DNA of 64,000 nucleotides from Gnetum montanum (taxonomy: Eukaryota > Streptophyta > Gnetopsida > Gnetales > Gnetaceae): NCBI GenBank assembly GCA_015680685.1, contig MNCI01029622.1, positions 303,825-367,824 on the forward strand. Reading direction: 5' to 3'. Under the pieces are notes generated by a model. That model ran no database searches and was not told the origin of the DNA. It worked only from the letters and a program-made list of their open reading frames with translations. This document shows, piece by piece, positions 22,290 to 33,344 of the stretch. How positions within the stretch are numbered: the stretch's first letter is position 1; each line of letters starts with the position of its first letter. Both the position numbers and the translations under genes were made by a program.

Positions 22290-24935
22290 CAGTGATGTGT
22301 TCTTTTATTTGAAGGATAGTTTGGCTTGCTCCATTGTTATAAGTAAACTCTTTTTTGTGGTTTATGATGTTTCAACTTTAGTGGTTCTAACCTTCTTCAT
22401 CCTTCCTAGAGCTGGTGGCTTAGGTTTTAATGCATGTGCCTTGGGCTCCTTGTCCCTTAGTATAGTTGGTCTTGGTGTAGATCTTGGTTGGTCAAGATTC
22501 TTTAGACATTTTTGTTATTGGTTATTTTTAGTGGGCTTTGTTTTTGGTTTGGTGAAAGATTGGCTTTATCATCATTTTGATGATGATTTCTTACCAACCT
22601 TTGAGTTATTGGTCATAATATGTGGGCATTGGTCACAAGTCATTGTGATCTTACTTGTTGAAATGGAGGAACTTAGATAATGAATGGTTCCTTAGGCTTT
22701 GGAGGATTGGTATCTCATTGATTTCATTGTGATTTTGAAGCCACTAAAGGGGGGACACGTATAATGAAAGGATTCTTAAGGGCTAGAGAAGGTGGTACTT
22801 GTATAATAAATGACTTCCTAGGCTTTGTGTTTTGGGGCTATAGTGGTACTTTGATGGTAAATGATTTCCTAGGAGGATTAGACTATTTGGTTTCTATAAA
22901 TGAGGCTATAGTATAGGAGTTTTTGTTGGCTCTTAGAGAGTTGGGCTCATTCAACACCGACTCTCCATGGTTTATCATCTTCTGGAGGTCATCCTTTCAT
23001 GCTAGGAAACAATTAGTGTCATGACCATCCATTTAATGATAATGGTAGTATCTAACAAGTCTAAAGTACTTTGGTAGCTATCATTGGATCTCTAGGTATG
23101 TCACAAAGATGATCATGCCTCTTACTAGCCTCTTCAGATAGTTTCTTATGTTGTATATGGTCATTTTTAAGAAATTATTCTAAAAACTAAGAGGGCTTCA
23201 TAGGCAAACTAGAATACTTAAACCTATTCTTCTACCTAAAATTTTGTCTTGGTTGATTTGGAGCATAGGAAGTGAATGGTTGGAATGAGTCAAAGGATGT
23301 ATTGTGTGATGGTGATCCCCATCTCTCTCCTTATTATGAGTCATTTGATACTATAGCCAAAATTTTATGTTTTTTCTTGGTCTTATTACTATCCCTTCTT
23401 GCATGTTTGTTTTTATAGATCACATAGGCTAGATCATTGCTTGCCTTAGCTACCTCCTTAATGCTCTTAGTTTATGATAAGGCTTGGCTTAGTGACCAAG
23501 GATCTAGATAGTAAAGCTTTAACTTGATAAATTCATTTACTACTTTCCTATAGATGACCAAGAGGTGAGTTTCAGCAATAGGATTTGGAATCTCATTAGG
23601 TATTAAGTTCCACCTTTAAATGAACCTTTTGACTAGTTCCAGTGGCCCTTGCTTCACCTTCATTAATTAGTCTAATGTGGAATCTAGCTTCAAGTTGTAT
23701 TTGAAGTGGTTAAAAAATTGGTTAATTAAGTTCTAAAGGAAAGAAATGGAACCTCTAGGTACGTTTAGTACCAACCTAGAGACTTACCCTTGAGAACCAT
23801 GGGAAAAATTCATAGTATCATATGAAGCCAAGATTGCAAAAAGAGGCACTCAAACAAAAAGATGACTAGGTGTGCATTGGGATCCCCTTCACAAGTGTAT
23901 TTGATGAAGTTTGGTATGGGAATGCCAATGGGTAAGATCATTTGAGGCATAGTATGGATTATAGAATAATCATGGTAAAAGTCTAGAACCTAGACCATTT
24001 GAGTTGTACTAGCCTTAAGTTTTTGCAACTCTTTAGTAAGGTCTTGGATCATTTGGAAGGCTTGATCCAAGCCTTGGAGCATTCTTGTGGGCTATGGTGC
24101 TTGTTTTGATGGTTGAGGAGGGAGTTGTAAAGCTTAAGGCTATACAATTAACATTGGCATAGAGGGAAGAGATCATGTGGCTAGAATTGTAGGTGGGTCA
24201 AATAAGGAAAAAGATGTTTGAGTTGGAACTTGTGGTATGAAGGGGATGAAAGGAGTATGAGAGGCTTATGTTGTTTGGGGTCCCAATGATGGTCTTGTCA
24301 GTATAACAAAGGGAATGGTGAGGTAGAGACCACTAGGGCTAGGTAAATGCAAACAAAGGAAGATGGTGAGGTAGACATCACTAAGGCCAGGTAAATGTAG
24401 TGAGGTTGTGTGGCAATGATGGGTGTGGACCTAAATCTGGTAGGATGGATAGGAGGAGAGTTAGACCAAGGGACTTCTCCCATTGACTAGGTAAGAGATG
24501 TGGAGTTGGATGCAGATGTTTGGGGAGCCAAACATTAGAAAAGAATTTCAATGAAGGTGTTTGGTTTTTGTTCAACTTCAAATGCACCTTTTTCTTTTGA
24601 TGATCCTCTAAGCTAATTCCGTTACTAAACTCATCAACCTCTATGAGTTGTATGAGCATTTTTGCATAAAAGTTGAGGATGGAGATTTGGTCATAAGGAG
24701 ATGGAATGTATTCTTTCCCATTCTGGTGTATGATTTCAAAATGGTGCTTTGCATAAGATTCAGAGTGTGGTATCAAGAGACTACCTTGTAACTTGGCATA
24801 GAGGAAGTTGTAGAACTTCTCATTAATGACTGCAAAATCCATGTTTTTGCTTCTTTTCCTAAGTAATTCTCTTTGTTCTATGAACATAGGGTCTTTTAGG
24901 TCATAGACATGAAATACATCTTGGTTGGATTCCAT
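22290..24935 (-). pseudogene. gag: gag of element D
   Basis: Opens with MESNQDVFHVYDLKDPMF at 24935 and stays open to about 24381, including FEIIHQNGKEYIPSP, which parallels FEFAYCNGKEFIPTP in B gag. Further on the minus strand: GIPIPNFIKYTCEGDPNAHL (gag core, near 23900) and, near 23000, a Cys/His stretch with YHYH and MDGHDTNCFL matching the C-terminal gag motif of B and C. Many stops lie in the middle. Confidence 0.7.
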
Positions 24936-25700
24936 ATTTATTAGGTTAAGGAGTAGGATGGTTGATTAGCTAAAAGACATTCTCACTAACCTAAATTTAG
25001 TTTAATAAATTTTATAATTAACTAACTTAATAAAATCTCCAACAAGTGGAATTTCCTAGGATTCAAGAGGGGTATGGATGAAAAGTGTGGTAAACTACAA
25101 CTACAAGTGAAATTTAAGTTGTAGTGACAAGGGTATACCCTACACTTGAGAAACATGTAGTAATTTTGTGTTGAAAAGCCCAACTATGCTGGCCTTGCCA
25201 GCAGGAGCTATGCTAAAGGGGGGTAAGGGGGTAAGGTACCAACAATTACCTGCTTACACTACATTTTTGTTTTCCCTTCTTGGCTAAAACAATGTTTCTC
25301 TCAAAAGTACTAGATGTGAAATTTTATTGTTTAGTGGCTACATTGGTGTTTAGAGAAGGACCAATGCTAGCTTTGCTAAAAAATTTCATAGTAGTAGGCA
25401 TTTGGGTGGTTATATTTGGCTTCTGGAACACAAAAAGGTAGGTTTTAGTTAGGAATAATGGTAGGTTTTGTTAGCATTGATGCTAGCTTTAAAAAGGCCA
25501 ACAATGGTTGTGAATTTTCTGCCAAAACCGAAACAACCTACAACTACTACGCTAGATATTAATGGTAGGAAAATAGCAAAAAAATGGATAGTAATGTTGA
25601 ACTTGATGGTAAATTTATTTTGTAGGTATTGTACATTCAAAGCTATAAATATTGGCTATGAAAATGATAGATTAAATTAGGAAAATAACTTGGGCGAAGG
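24936..25700 (-). other. D leader (5' UTR)
   Basis: Between the primer site and gag start. No gene. 25150-25420 has ctatgctggccttgccagcaggagctatgct, a short palindrome (tgctggccttgccagca, about 25186-25202). Confidence 0.45.
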
Positions 25701-25717
25701 CCCTCCTTCTAGCACTA
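25701..25717 (-). other. tRNA primer binding site of D
   Basis: Plus strand ccctccttctagcacta; minus reads TAGTGCTAGAAGGAGGG. It differs from the B site (TGGCGCTAGAAGGAGGG) at two positions and lies just inside the 5' LTR. The primer tRNA is not identified. Confidence 0.75.
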
Positions 25718-25727
25718 GAGAAATTTA

Positions 25728-27203
25728 TCAACTGGAAAATTCAGTTGCTAGAAAATTGAATATCCTAGGAAAAATAGCTTTAACATCAGATCCCAAGGGT
25801 CTTTAAAAATAGGATCCACCTTGGATAGTCTTGCCAATCATCCAAGGACTTAGAGAGTGTAAAAAGTAGTAATAGAAATAAAATGCAATGCATATCTATT
25901 TTAAAATGTATGTAGAAAAGAATATAAAATTATAAAAAAGTTTCATAACAAATAGAATTGTAATCTTTATTGTAATAAAATATTATAAATAAAGCAAATT
26001 TTAGGCTATGTACAAATGATGCCTGGGGTGCAAAGGATGCATTTTGATGGGGTTTGGAGTCTATTGAAGCTAGTAGCCTTGGATGCCATAGTTAACTCCA
26101 TAATCCAGATGTTCTACAACTTCTAAAACTACAACGCTTTGTGGTCCCTTCACTAGATTTATAGAATTGGTGATGTAGGAGGATAAGATGTGTGGGCGGT
26201 TTTGGGCCATATGAAAGAGACACATTGGGATTCTTGATGCCTAGGTTGCTCAACATTACCACAAAATATCATACAATCTTGAGGATTAAACGATGGTCAA
26301 AATGACTATAGGTTCCACAATGAAATTGCTTCAAAAGCTTTATGTTTACAAGGGATTCTCAAAGCCATGGAATTCCAAAATTACAGAACCCCTTTATGGT
26401 GTTAAAGTTTGGTTTATAAAGGTTTCGTGGCCATAATTTTGGCTACAAATTTCTATCATAATTGCTAACAGATTGATATTATGTGCAAGAGTGGTAAGTG
26501 TCCAAATCTAGCATGGTTTCCATGTATGGTAAGTCTTGATACCCTATAGGTACCAAGACCATTCCAGTTACCAGAATAGTAAATGAGAATTTTATTCATG
26601 TTGGCTTCTTTCATCCATGTTGGCTTCTTCCACCCACATTGGCCTTCTAGGAGAAACACTAGGCTTGAAACAATCACACTAGGGTATGACATTCATGCGG
26701 GGGGTGGGGGGGGGGTGGGGTGTATAACATCCATGCTAGTGTATAACATCCACATTGGGGGTATAAGATGCAGATTCAGGTTACTAGGGCCATGTTGGAG
26801 CTACAGGAGCCACGTTGAAGCTACAAGACTTCAAGAGCAATGTTGGGGACACATGAGCCATGCTGAGGCTTCAAGAGTTAAACCTCCCAATGGTAAGCAT
26901 AGCTGACTCTAGTGTAGTAAATGTTATACCCCTATAAACCCATGAAAATGCTAATTTTGGTAGTCCAAAATACATTTCTAACCCCTCTAACCCCAAATAT
27001 AAACATGGTAGGACTTTTTTCACTTGAGAAGTGAGGTTATAATAGCTTATGAGGCATTTTTAAATCTTAAAATGTTCAAGTATGTGAAATTGTATCACTT
27101 AGATTAAAATCCTCACATTTTGCAATAAAATTCTTTTCTTGGGATTTGATGGTGAAGGTTACAAATTGTAATATGAGGTTTCTTGCTAGTGTTTCATTAA
27201 ACA
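25728..27203 (-). repeat. 5' LTR of element D
   Basis: Partner of 7939-9395. In element orientation it starts TGTTTAATGAAACAC and ends before the primer site. It has a TATAAA (26413-26418, minus) and a G-rich/20-bp repeat zone (26690-26870). Confidence 0.8.
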
Positions 27204-28227
27204 TAATACATATACATTTGTTGACATTTAACTCTCAAATGAGAATTAGTTAAAAAATAAAGCACTAAAACTAGATATGAAGCCTAAGATGAACAATAAT
27301 GATAGTAAATGTTATGATTTTGGAAGGTGTTTCTAGAAGTATTGATGTTCAATAATTATATTGATGTCTGTAAAGTGTTATTTCATAGTTTTTCATTACA
27401 TCAAATTATAGGTACAATAGTTTAAAGAGAAATAAAGGCATCATTGTACAAAATTTAATTAAAATTCACCATAATTAAATAGATAATACATATTCAACAC
27501 ATAGTCTTTCAATATCCTATTAAGTCATATAAAGAATAGTTTGATCCAACAAAAGAGTGTAACAAACATGTTTTCAAGTAATCAATAACAAATACATGAT
27601 ATCTTCTAATCATAGTTAGCTATCCAAGAATGTTAAATAAAAAATACATTGGAAAGATTATCATAAATTGGGCTACTAGTTTAGGGTAGATATAGGATCA
27701 AAGGACTATCCATGATTCTGTTGTCCTTCTACACTCTAATCTGTAAGCAAAATGAAATTGACTAAAAAAAGAACATAATGTACATTATTTTAATAACCAC
27801 AGATAACCAATGAAATAGTACCCTCATCCTTATTAAAATTGTTTTGTAATAGTTAGGCTTTGAAAGCTTTTGTGCAAAGTGTTTGGTAGGACTCTTCTAA
27901 CCAGATAATGTTTTTTCACTCACCAATCCATCTGTGTTACCTAAGAAATAAGAACTTCTATTCCAATAATTCGACATGTTTTTATATTTCTAAAATCCTT
28001 TACTTGTCTTTAGATAATGTCTTTGCCAATTTTGTCAATGTATTTTTGTGCTTATGAAGTTTTGTTTCTTATTGTGCATTTGTTTTACCTTTGTCCACCT
28101 TCATTTGTTGATTTGTATTGTCCACCATATCCACCTCATTGTTGATAGACCTCCAGCTAGTTGATCCCAATGTCTCTAGTGCCATTCCAAGTTCTAAAGC
28201 ATATTCTTGGCTACATAACTAATGTGG
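27204..28227. other. Spacer between D and MULE relic
   Basis: AT-rich with no gene. The right part may be the 3' end of the MULE transposase in decayed form (minus frame with ELGMALETLGSTSW near 28150-28200). Confidence 0.4.
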
Positions 28228-30000
28228 CTAAAATGAATTTAGTTCCACAGGCACACACGAATCATAAAACTCATCTTGAAAAAAGAACTTGATTGCATTG
28301 GTAAGACCCTTTACCCTAACAATAACTTTCATTGAGTGCTTGCCAAAATGTCCAAGGCAAGGCCATTTGCACTCATAAGATATACTAAAAGAAAATACCT
28401 TTGAAACCTTGTACCAAGTGTTTGGCCTCAAACTATTTTGACTTCTCTCACCATATTCATAATCCTTTTCTAAGACTTTTACATAGTCAACATCACTATT
28501 TGTAAAGCCTTTTCCCATGGCTTCTTATTAAAATCTATATATTTTCTATTTATGTAATATCCTGTAACTTTAATTCTTGAATTATTCTAATAATATAGTT
28601 GTACCTTTGTCAAGCTCTATATAAGCTAATTAATCCTAAGCTATTTTTTATTTTTTATATCTCTTAAAACTTTTCCCTTCAAAAATCCATGGTCTAACTT
28701 AACAACATTATTTGTGTGTTGTTGTGCATGGAAAACATCATGGAATTCTTTAGCTCACATTCCTGTAACTAAATGATTAAAGACAAAAATAAGTATTAAA
28801 CAAATGGGACTAGAGTCTATGATTTTGGATATAAACTTTTATGTAATGATAATAAGTGCTAGAAAATCACTAATTTTATCTTCATTTAACAACTTTTGTT
28901 TTAAGTATTTAATGAATTCTGAGTTCTCTTGAAACTTGTCAATAAATTTGTTCATTTCCACAAGAACATCAACAACAATCTTGCATTCATTCATAATATG
29001 ATTAAGATGATCATCCATTACTTTTCTTTGATTGGAATTTCTAACTTTAGTTGTCAAATTATTCCTCCATGCCCTCTAAACATGCCAAATACATAAAAAA
29101 TTTATACTTCCAAAAATAGACCTAATAAATTATAAAAATTTAGCATATGTTAAGATATCTCAAACCAAAGTAGCATGATTTTAACTATATTTTTGAATGC
29201 CTTAAAAGTTACCTCACTACATTCATAGGTACCTTTGAGTCATCTAGCATGAAAGCATTTACTATCTAATTAGGCTCCTTAGCCTTGCCTCTTTGATGAA
29301 GCTCTAAAATACAACCTCTTATATCAAGTTTAGTGCACCATGAGGATATCACCCATGCAACTGAAAGTCCATTATAATATGAATCAAAAGCCATCATCGT
29401 ATGAAGATGGAACTACATAGAGAATTATACATTTCTAATTATTTAATGTATAATTCTACTATGACACCAAAAATTTTTAAAATAGAATAATATAACCCAT
29501 TATTAAAACTTACAGCATATTCGTTAGTGTTAAAAGTGGAATCCATTGCAAGCATACTACATTGAGATAGAGCTATCATCTTCTTGAGCATCCAAGGTTA
29601 TTGCAGCTCAATGATCAATAGGAAACCTTGTTCTTGGTTCTCTTCCTAGTAGTAAAAGAAAAAACCATAGGTCATTTGCTACCATATCCAAGTACTAATT
29701 TTATCATGTTACTTTTCTTGTATTTAGGAGTTACATTTTTGCAAAAGTTATAGATGTCTTTTCTTAAAAGAAGGATATCCCTCTTTCTTAATAGCCCAAA
29801 CTCATATGCTCTCTTAAAAAGATCTTTTATATACTACTAATAGATGAGATCTATTGGTAATCCTTCTTTCCATACAATCACTATCTTCTAATGCACCTCA
29901 CTGGAAATGAGTATCCATTGTGAGTTCTTTTATTTGTCATGGGACTAAGCAAGCCATGACAATAAGATTCTGATTTGTCAACATGATTCATTTCTTTATA
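28228..30000 (-). pseudogene. MULE (Mutator-like) transposase relic
   Basis: Minus strand, in order: KDLFKRAYEFGLLRKRDILL (about 29800), then MMAFDSYYNGLSVAWVISS and NAFMLDDSKVP (29215-29410), matching the MULE catalytic region pattern where a hydrophobic F-D-S precedes V-A-W-V-I-S-S and F-x-V-D-D. Then NSEFIKYLKQKLL (28839-29057), and WYKVSKVFSFSISYECKWPC with GKHSMKVI (28350-28440), which resembles a SWIM zinc finger (C-x-C...C-x-H) that has lost a cysteine. Frames change several times. No terminal inverted repeats were identified. Confidence 0.6.
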
Positions 30001-31330
30001 TATAATACATGCAACATAATCAACTCCTTTGATATAGTAAACTATGAAATGACATTGTTAACCAATCTTTCTTCCAGTCTTATTTCTTTTTCTACCTTCC
30101 CTACGTGCTATCCTTGTAGTAACATTTTGTCTATACTTGCAATGATAGCTGATAAAAAAAAACATATTCAAACATGGGTCATAGTATTATAAATTATGAA
30201 TCTTTGTATTATAAGACATTATTAGAGAAATACAAAATAGCAGTGAGTATGCTATCTAAGTTATGTAATGGTTTGCTCATGAATGAGTGTCCTCTATTCA
30301 TTTTTATTGATTTTTACTTCTATAGAAATATTTTCAAGGAAAGATCTCATTCTTCTATTTGTCCTAAATAAAATCATCTACTCTTTCTCTATATATCCAA
30401 GCAAATGCATCATCATAGCAATAAGACCATCAAATATCATCTTTGACAAATGCCCTATTGGCAAATTTTGTATTTCTTTTCATCACACAATTTCCTAGAA
30501 ACCAACATGCTCTCATCTTCCTTGCATTCTTCAAAGATTTTACATAGTACAAATCCAACGTATCTATATTTAAGATAGCATATTCATCACTTATGCAATA
30601 TACGTTGACTGAAATGAGAGCACGAAGTGTACCTTATTAGCAAACATTATTCTAGAAGACTTACATAGTGTACAATCTATTTAGTGTAGTAAGATTCATC
30701 TTCAATAATAATGTTATTACTCATGCAATATTCTTCACTCCCTTGCCATGTTCTACATCCTCCAAGCTACTAAAGAAATGTATAAAATGACATAGTAAAT
30801 TGGTAAATTGTTCTAGAAATCTTACACAATGTACATTCCTTTTAGCAAAGGTACATCTTCAAGTCCTTGACCTTATCAATAAAATATCTTCAACAAGATT
30901 GACCTTCAATGATATTGTGATTACTAATTTCATGCTCTTCACTCCCTTTCCATGATTTATGTCCTTCTGGTAGTTTCCTTGCACAAAATGAGGTGGTAAA
31001 ATGCTTGAGATGGTTTTTATTTTTTATCTCATATCACACAATGTTACCTTATGTGTGTTAGATATAGAATGTAATCCTCATAGAACAATGTGAATAATAG
31101 ACTATAGGAAAGATTCTTGAGGGACTACGAGTAGCACTATCCCATAGTCTAAAAAGTATGAGGGAATAAGAATAGTAGTCTCACATAATTCCAACAAAAA
31201 GATAGTCTAACCTTTTGAAAGGCCAAAATTTCTTGAATTTTATGATCACCTAAAGGCACGATACCTTCTAGAAGACTTTAGCACATGAACTATGAGAAGA
31301 TGTGAGTAGCATTAGTTCACACTCTTTGTA
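30001..31330. other. No gene seen
   Basis: AT-rich. The phrase ttcatgctcttcactccctttccatgatttatgtcc (about 30925-30965) is a diverged second copy of sequence at about 30735-30765, and acatcttcaagtccttgacc-like text lies beside it, so a decayed local duplication of about 200 bp is likely. Confidence 0.4.
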
Positions 31331-31930
31331 GCTTATTAACAAATATAAACTAAAATCCTAATGTATAACAACCAAAACTAAACGTTAACACCCAAGGCAC
31401 AATAACCTCTTGGGATCCCAACACTTTTATTGTAAACTTAGCATTTAATTTGAAAATTTATGAATAGTCCTTAGATGATAGTTAAGTATGATGAGTTAGA
31501 AACCCAAGTATTCTATTAGTAATCATAAAAGTTTTCATATTTGATAAATCAAGTTTAACTAATCTAATGGATGTAGTTTTTTCCTCATGTTATCTGTGAT
31601 CTATTGCAAGAGGCTCAAGAGTTATGGTTATCTATTGGAAGAGTACCAGCTTTTTCTTGAATGTATTTCATATAGGTATAGTAGGTTATAAAAGAACTAG
31701 AAATTAAGGTAATTACTAATATGAAAAAAAAAACTCATAATGTATAATAGACAAGACTAAAAATTACCACACAAGGCATAATAATCTCTTAGGATACCAT
31801 CACTTCTGTTGTAAACTTAGGATTTAGTTGGAAAAGATATGACTAGTCATTAGATGATAGTTAAGTATGATAACTTGGAAACATAAGGACATTAGGAATC
31901 ATAAAATTTTTCATGTTTAATGTTAGATAG
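31331..31930. repeat. Directly duplicated ~210-bp segment
   Basis: 31345-31550 and 31730-31930 share order and words: taatgtataa, acacaaggca or acccaaggca, ataa(c/t)ctctt(a/g)gga, tgtaaacttag(c/g)attta, ttagatgatagttaagtatgat, aatcataaa. Offset about 385 bp. Confidence 0.7.
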
Positions 31931-32449
31931 ATTACATGAGTTTAATTTATGATTTAATGTTAGATCTTCATTTAAACATTATGTTACATTATATTTGAAC
32001 ATTTATCTTATTGTAACTTGAACCATAGCATTACCTCATAGTGACACTGAAAGTCATAATGGCCATTTAAAAGATGAATACTTATAATTTTGGCCTACCA
32101 AAAGGCATGAAAAATTTTAGAATTCTAGTTTAGGTAGAGTGTGAGAGGCTACAAGTAGGTTTGAAACTCTAAGTAATTATTCCATATTGAAAGGTTTGAA
32201 CACCTTTCAGATGCTCTTCTATCTTCTATATGAAACTTTTCCTTCCAAAAGCCTAAATCTCTAAGTAGTTATTCCTTACTAAAATATTTAAATGCCTACT
32301 GGTTGGAACTACAAGTTATTGCTAGCTACACTACCTCACATTTTACATATACCTTGCTACCGGATGATACTCTACCTTCTAGAAGTCATAAAATCCAAGC
32401 AATTATTTCATATCAGTAGCTTTGAATTCCTTCTAAATGATCTTTTACC
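31931..32449. other. No gene seen
   Basis: Contains two loose copies of a ctaagtagttattcc / ccttctagatgatcttctacc pattern (about 32160-32290 and 32380-32460). Not coding. Confidence 0.35.
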
Positions 32450-33108
32450 TTTTAGATGATCCTTTTAATTTCTCACTTTCCATACATGTCCTAAAGCCAC
32501 GTATCCACTGCTAGGTTACCAAGTGCTATGCTACTGGTTGCACCAAGCAATAATGTTGTTGGGATTACTAAGTGAATACATGTTTTCACTTGAAGCGATC
32601 ATACTTATGTATTTAATCTATGTAGCTTAATTAATTAACTTATAGTTTGAAGTCTAATTTAGCTTAATTAATAGCATAATTAATAAAAATAATAAATATA
32701 TAAATAAATCATTAATCTATTCCAAGTGTTGTAAGGTTGGATCAAAAGGCTCACCATTATTGCCATACACATTAGTATGGTTTAGGTACAATAATGCTTG
32801 AATAAAGATCTATATACTTTTTTGCTCTTAGTGTGGGTACTTAGAAAAATATTCTAACTTTCAAATGAAAAAACTATAAAAGCTTTGCTACTACTATGAC
32901 TTGAATCTCTATAAATATAGCTATGAGCTTATATTTATAGTTTTTGCTATAGGACTACATCAATGGGACCCCATAGACATAGAAAATGCTATGTCAACAT
33001 GACCCCATCTACGAGGCAACATCATGTAAATGGGACCTCATCGATGGGGGCCCATTGACAAGGCCATGTCAAAAAGGACCTATCAACATGATACTTTGAC
33101 ACTCATCA
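32450..33108 (-). repeat. 3' LTR of element G
   Basis: Starts (minus) TGATGAGTGTCAAAG right after the polypurine tract. TATA-like ctataaatataagc lies at about 32930-32943. It shares ttgcttggt and ccagtagc with LTR A. The distal end is estimated. Confidence 0.6.
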
Positions 33109-33117
33109 TACCCCCAT
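33109..33117 (-). other. Polypurine tract of G
   Basis: Minus strand ATGGGGGTA directly before the LTR, the same arrangement as in A. Confidence 0.7.
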
Positions 33118-33344
33118 GATTAAATGAAAACTTATCCTTGATTTCCTTTACAAAATTGGAAAGGTATGGGATTATTAATTGACTCTTAACTAAAGAAACT
33201 AAGTTGACAAAATTGAGTGCCCAACTGTACAAATTGACAAATTATAAAAAATTATGGTGTTCATAACACAAAATTGACCACCATAACATGACAACTCAAA
33301 ATTTGACATTACATCCTTTGGTTGCATGAAGGCGATGGAGAAGA

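Larger units (their letters stand above)
7939..27203 (-). mobile_element. Element D: full-length Tat-lineage Ty3/gypsy element (~19.3 kb)
   Basis: Two direct repeats (7939-9395 and 25728-27203) bound a minus-strand interior in the order primer site, leader, gag, protease, spacer, RT, RNase H, archaeal-type RNase H, integrase, polypurine tract. The second, archaeal-type RNase H and the HEGVCGGH-type integrase are hallmarks of the Tat lineage. Hand comparison of ~140 bp of the two LTRs shows about one difference per six to seven bases, mostly transitions, so the insertion is old. A copia element is nested in the protease-RT spacer. No matching target duplication was found at 7934-7938 versus 27204-27208. 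Confidence 0.85.

Noticed and set aside
22270-22680. 136-codon plus-strand frame with hydrophobic text
   Set aside because: It lies opposite the gag/protease region of element D, whose minus-strand reading matches known motifs; a shadow frame.
7934-27208. Target-site duplication for element D
   Set aside because: Five bases left (tgtgg) and right (taata) do not match; the ends may be off by a few bases or altered.
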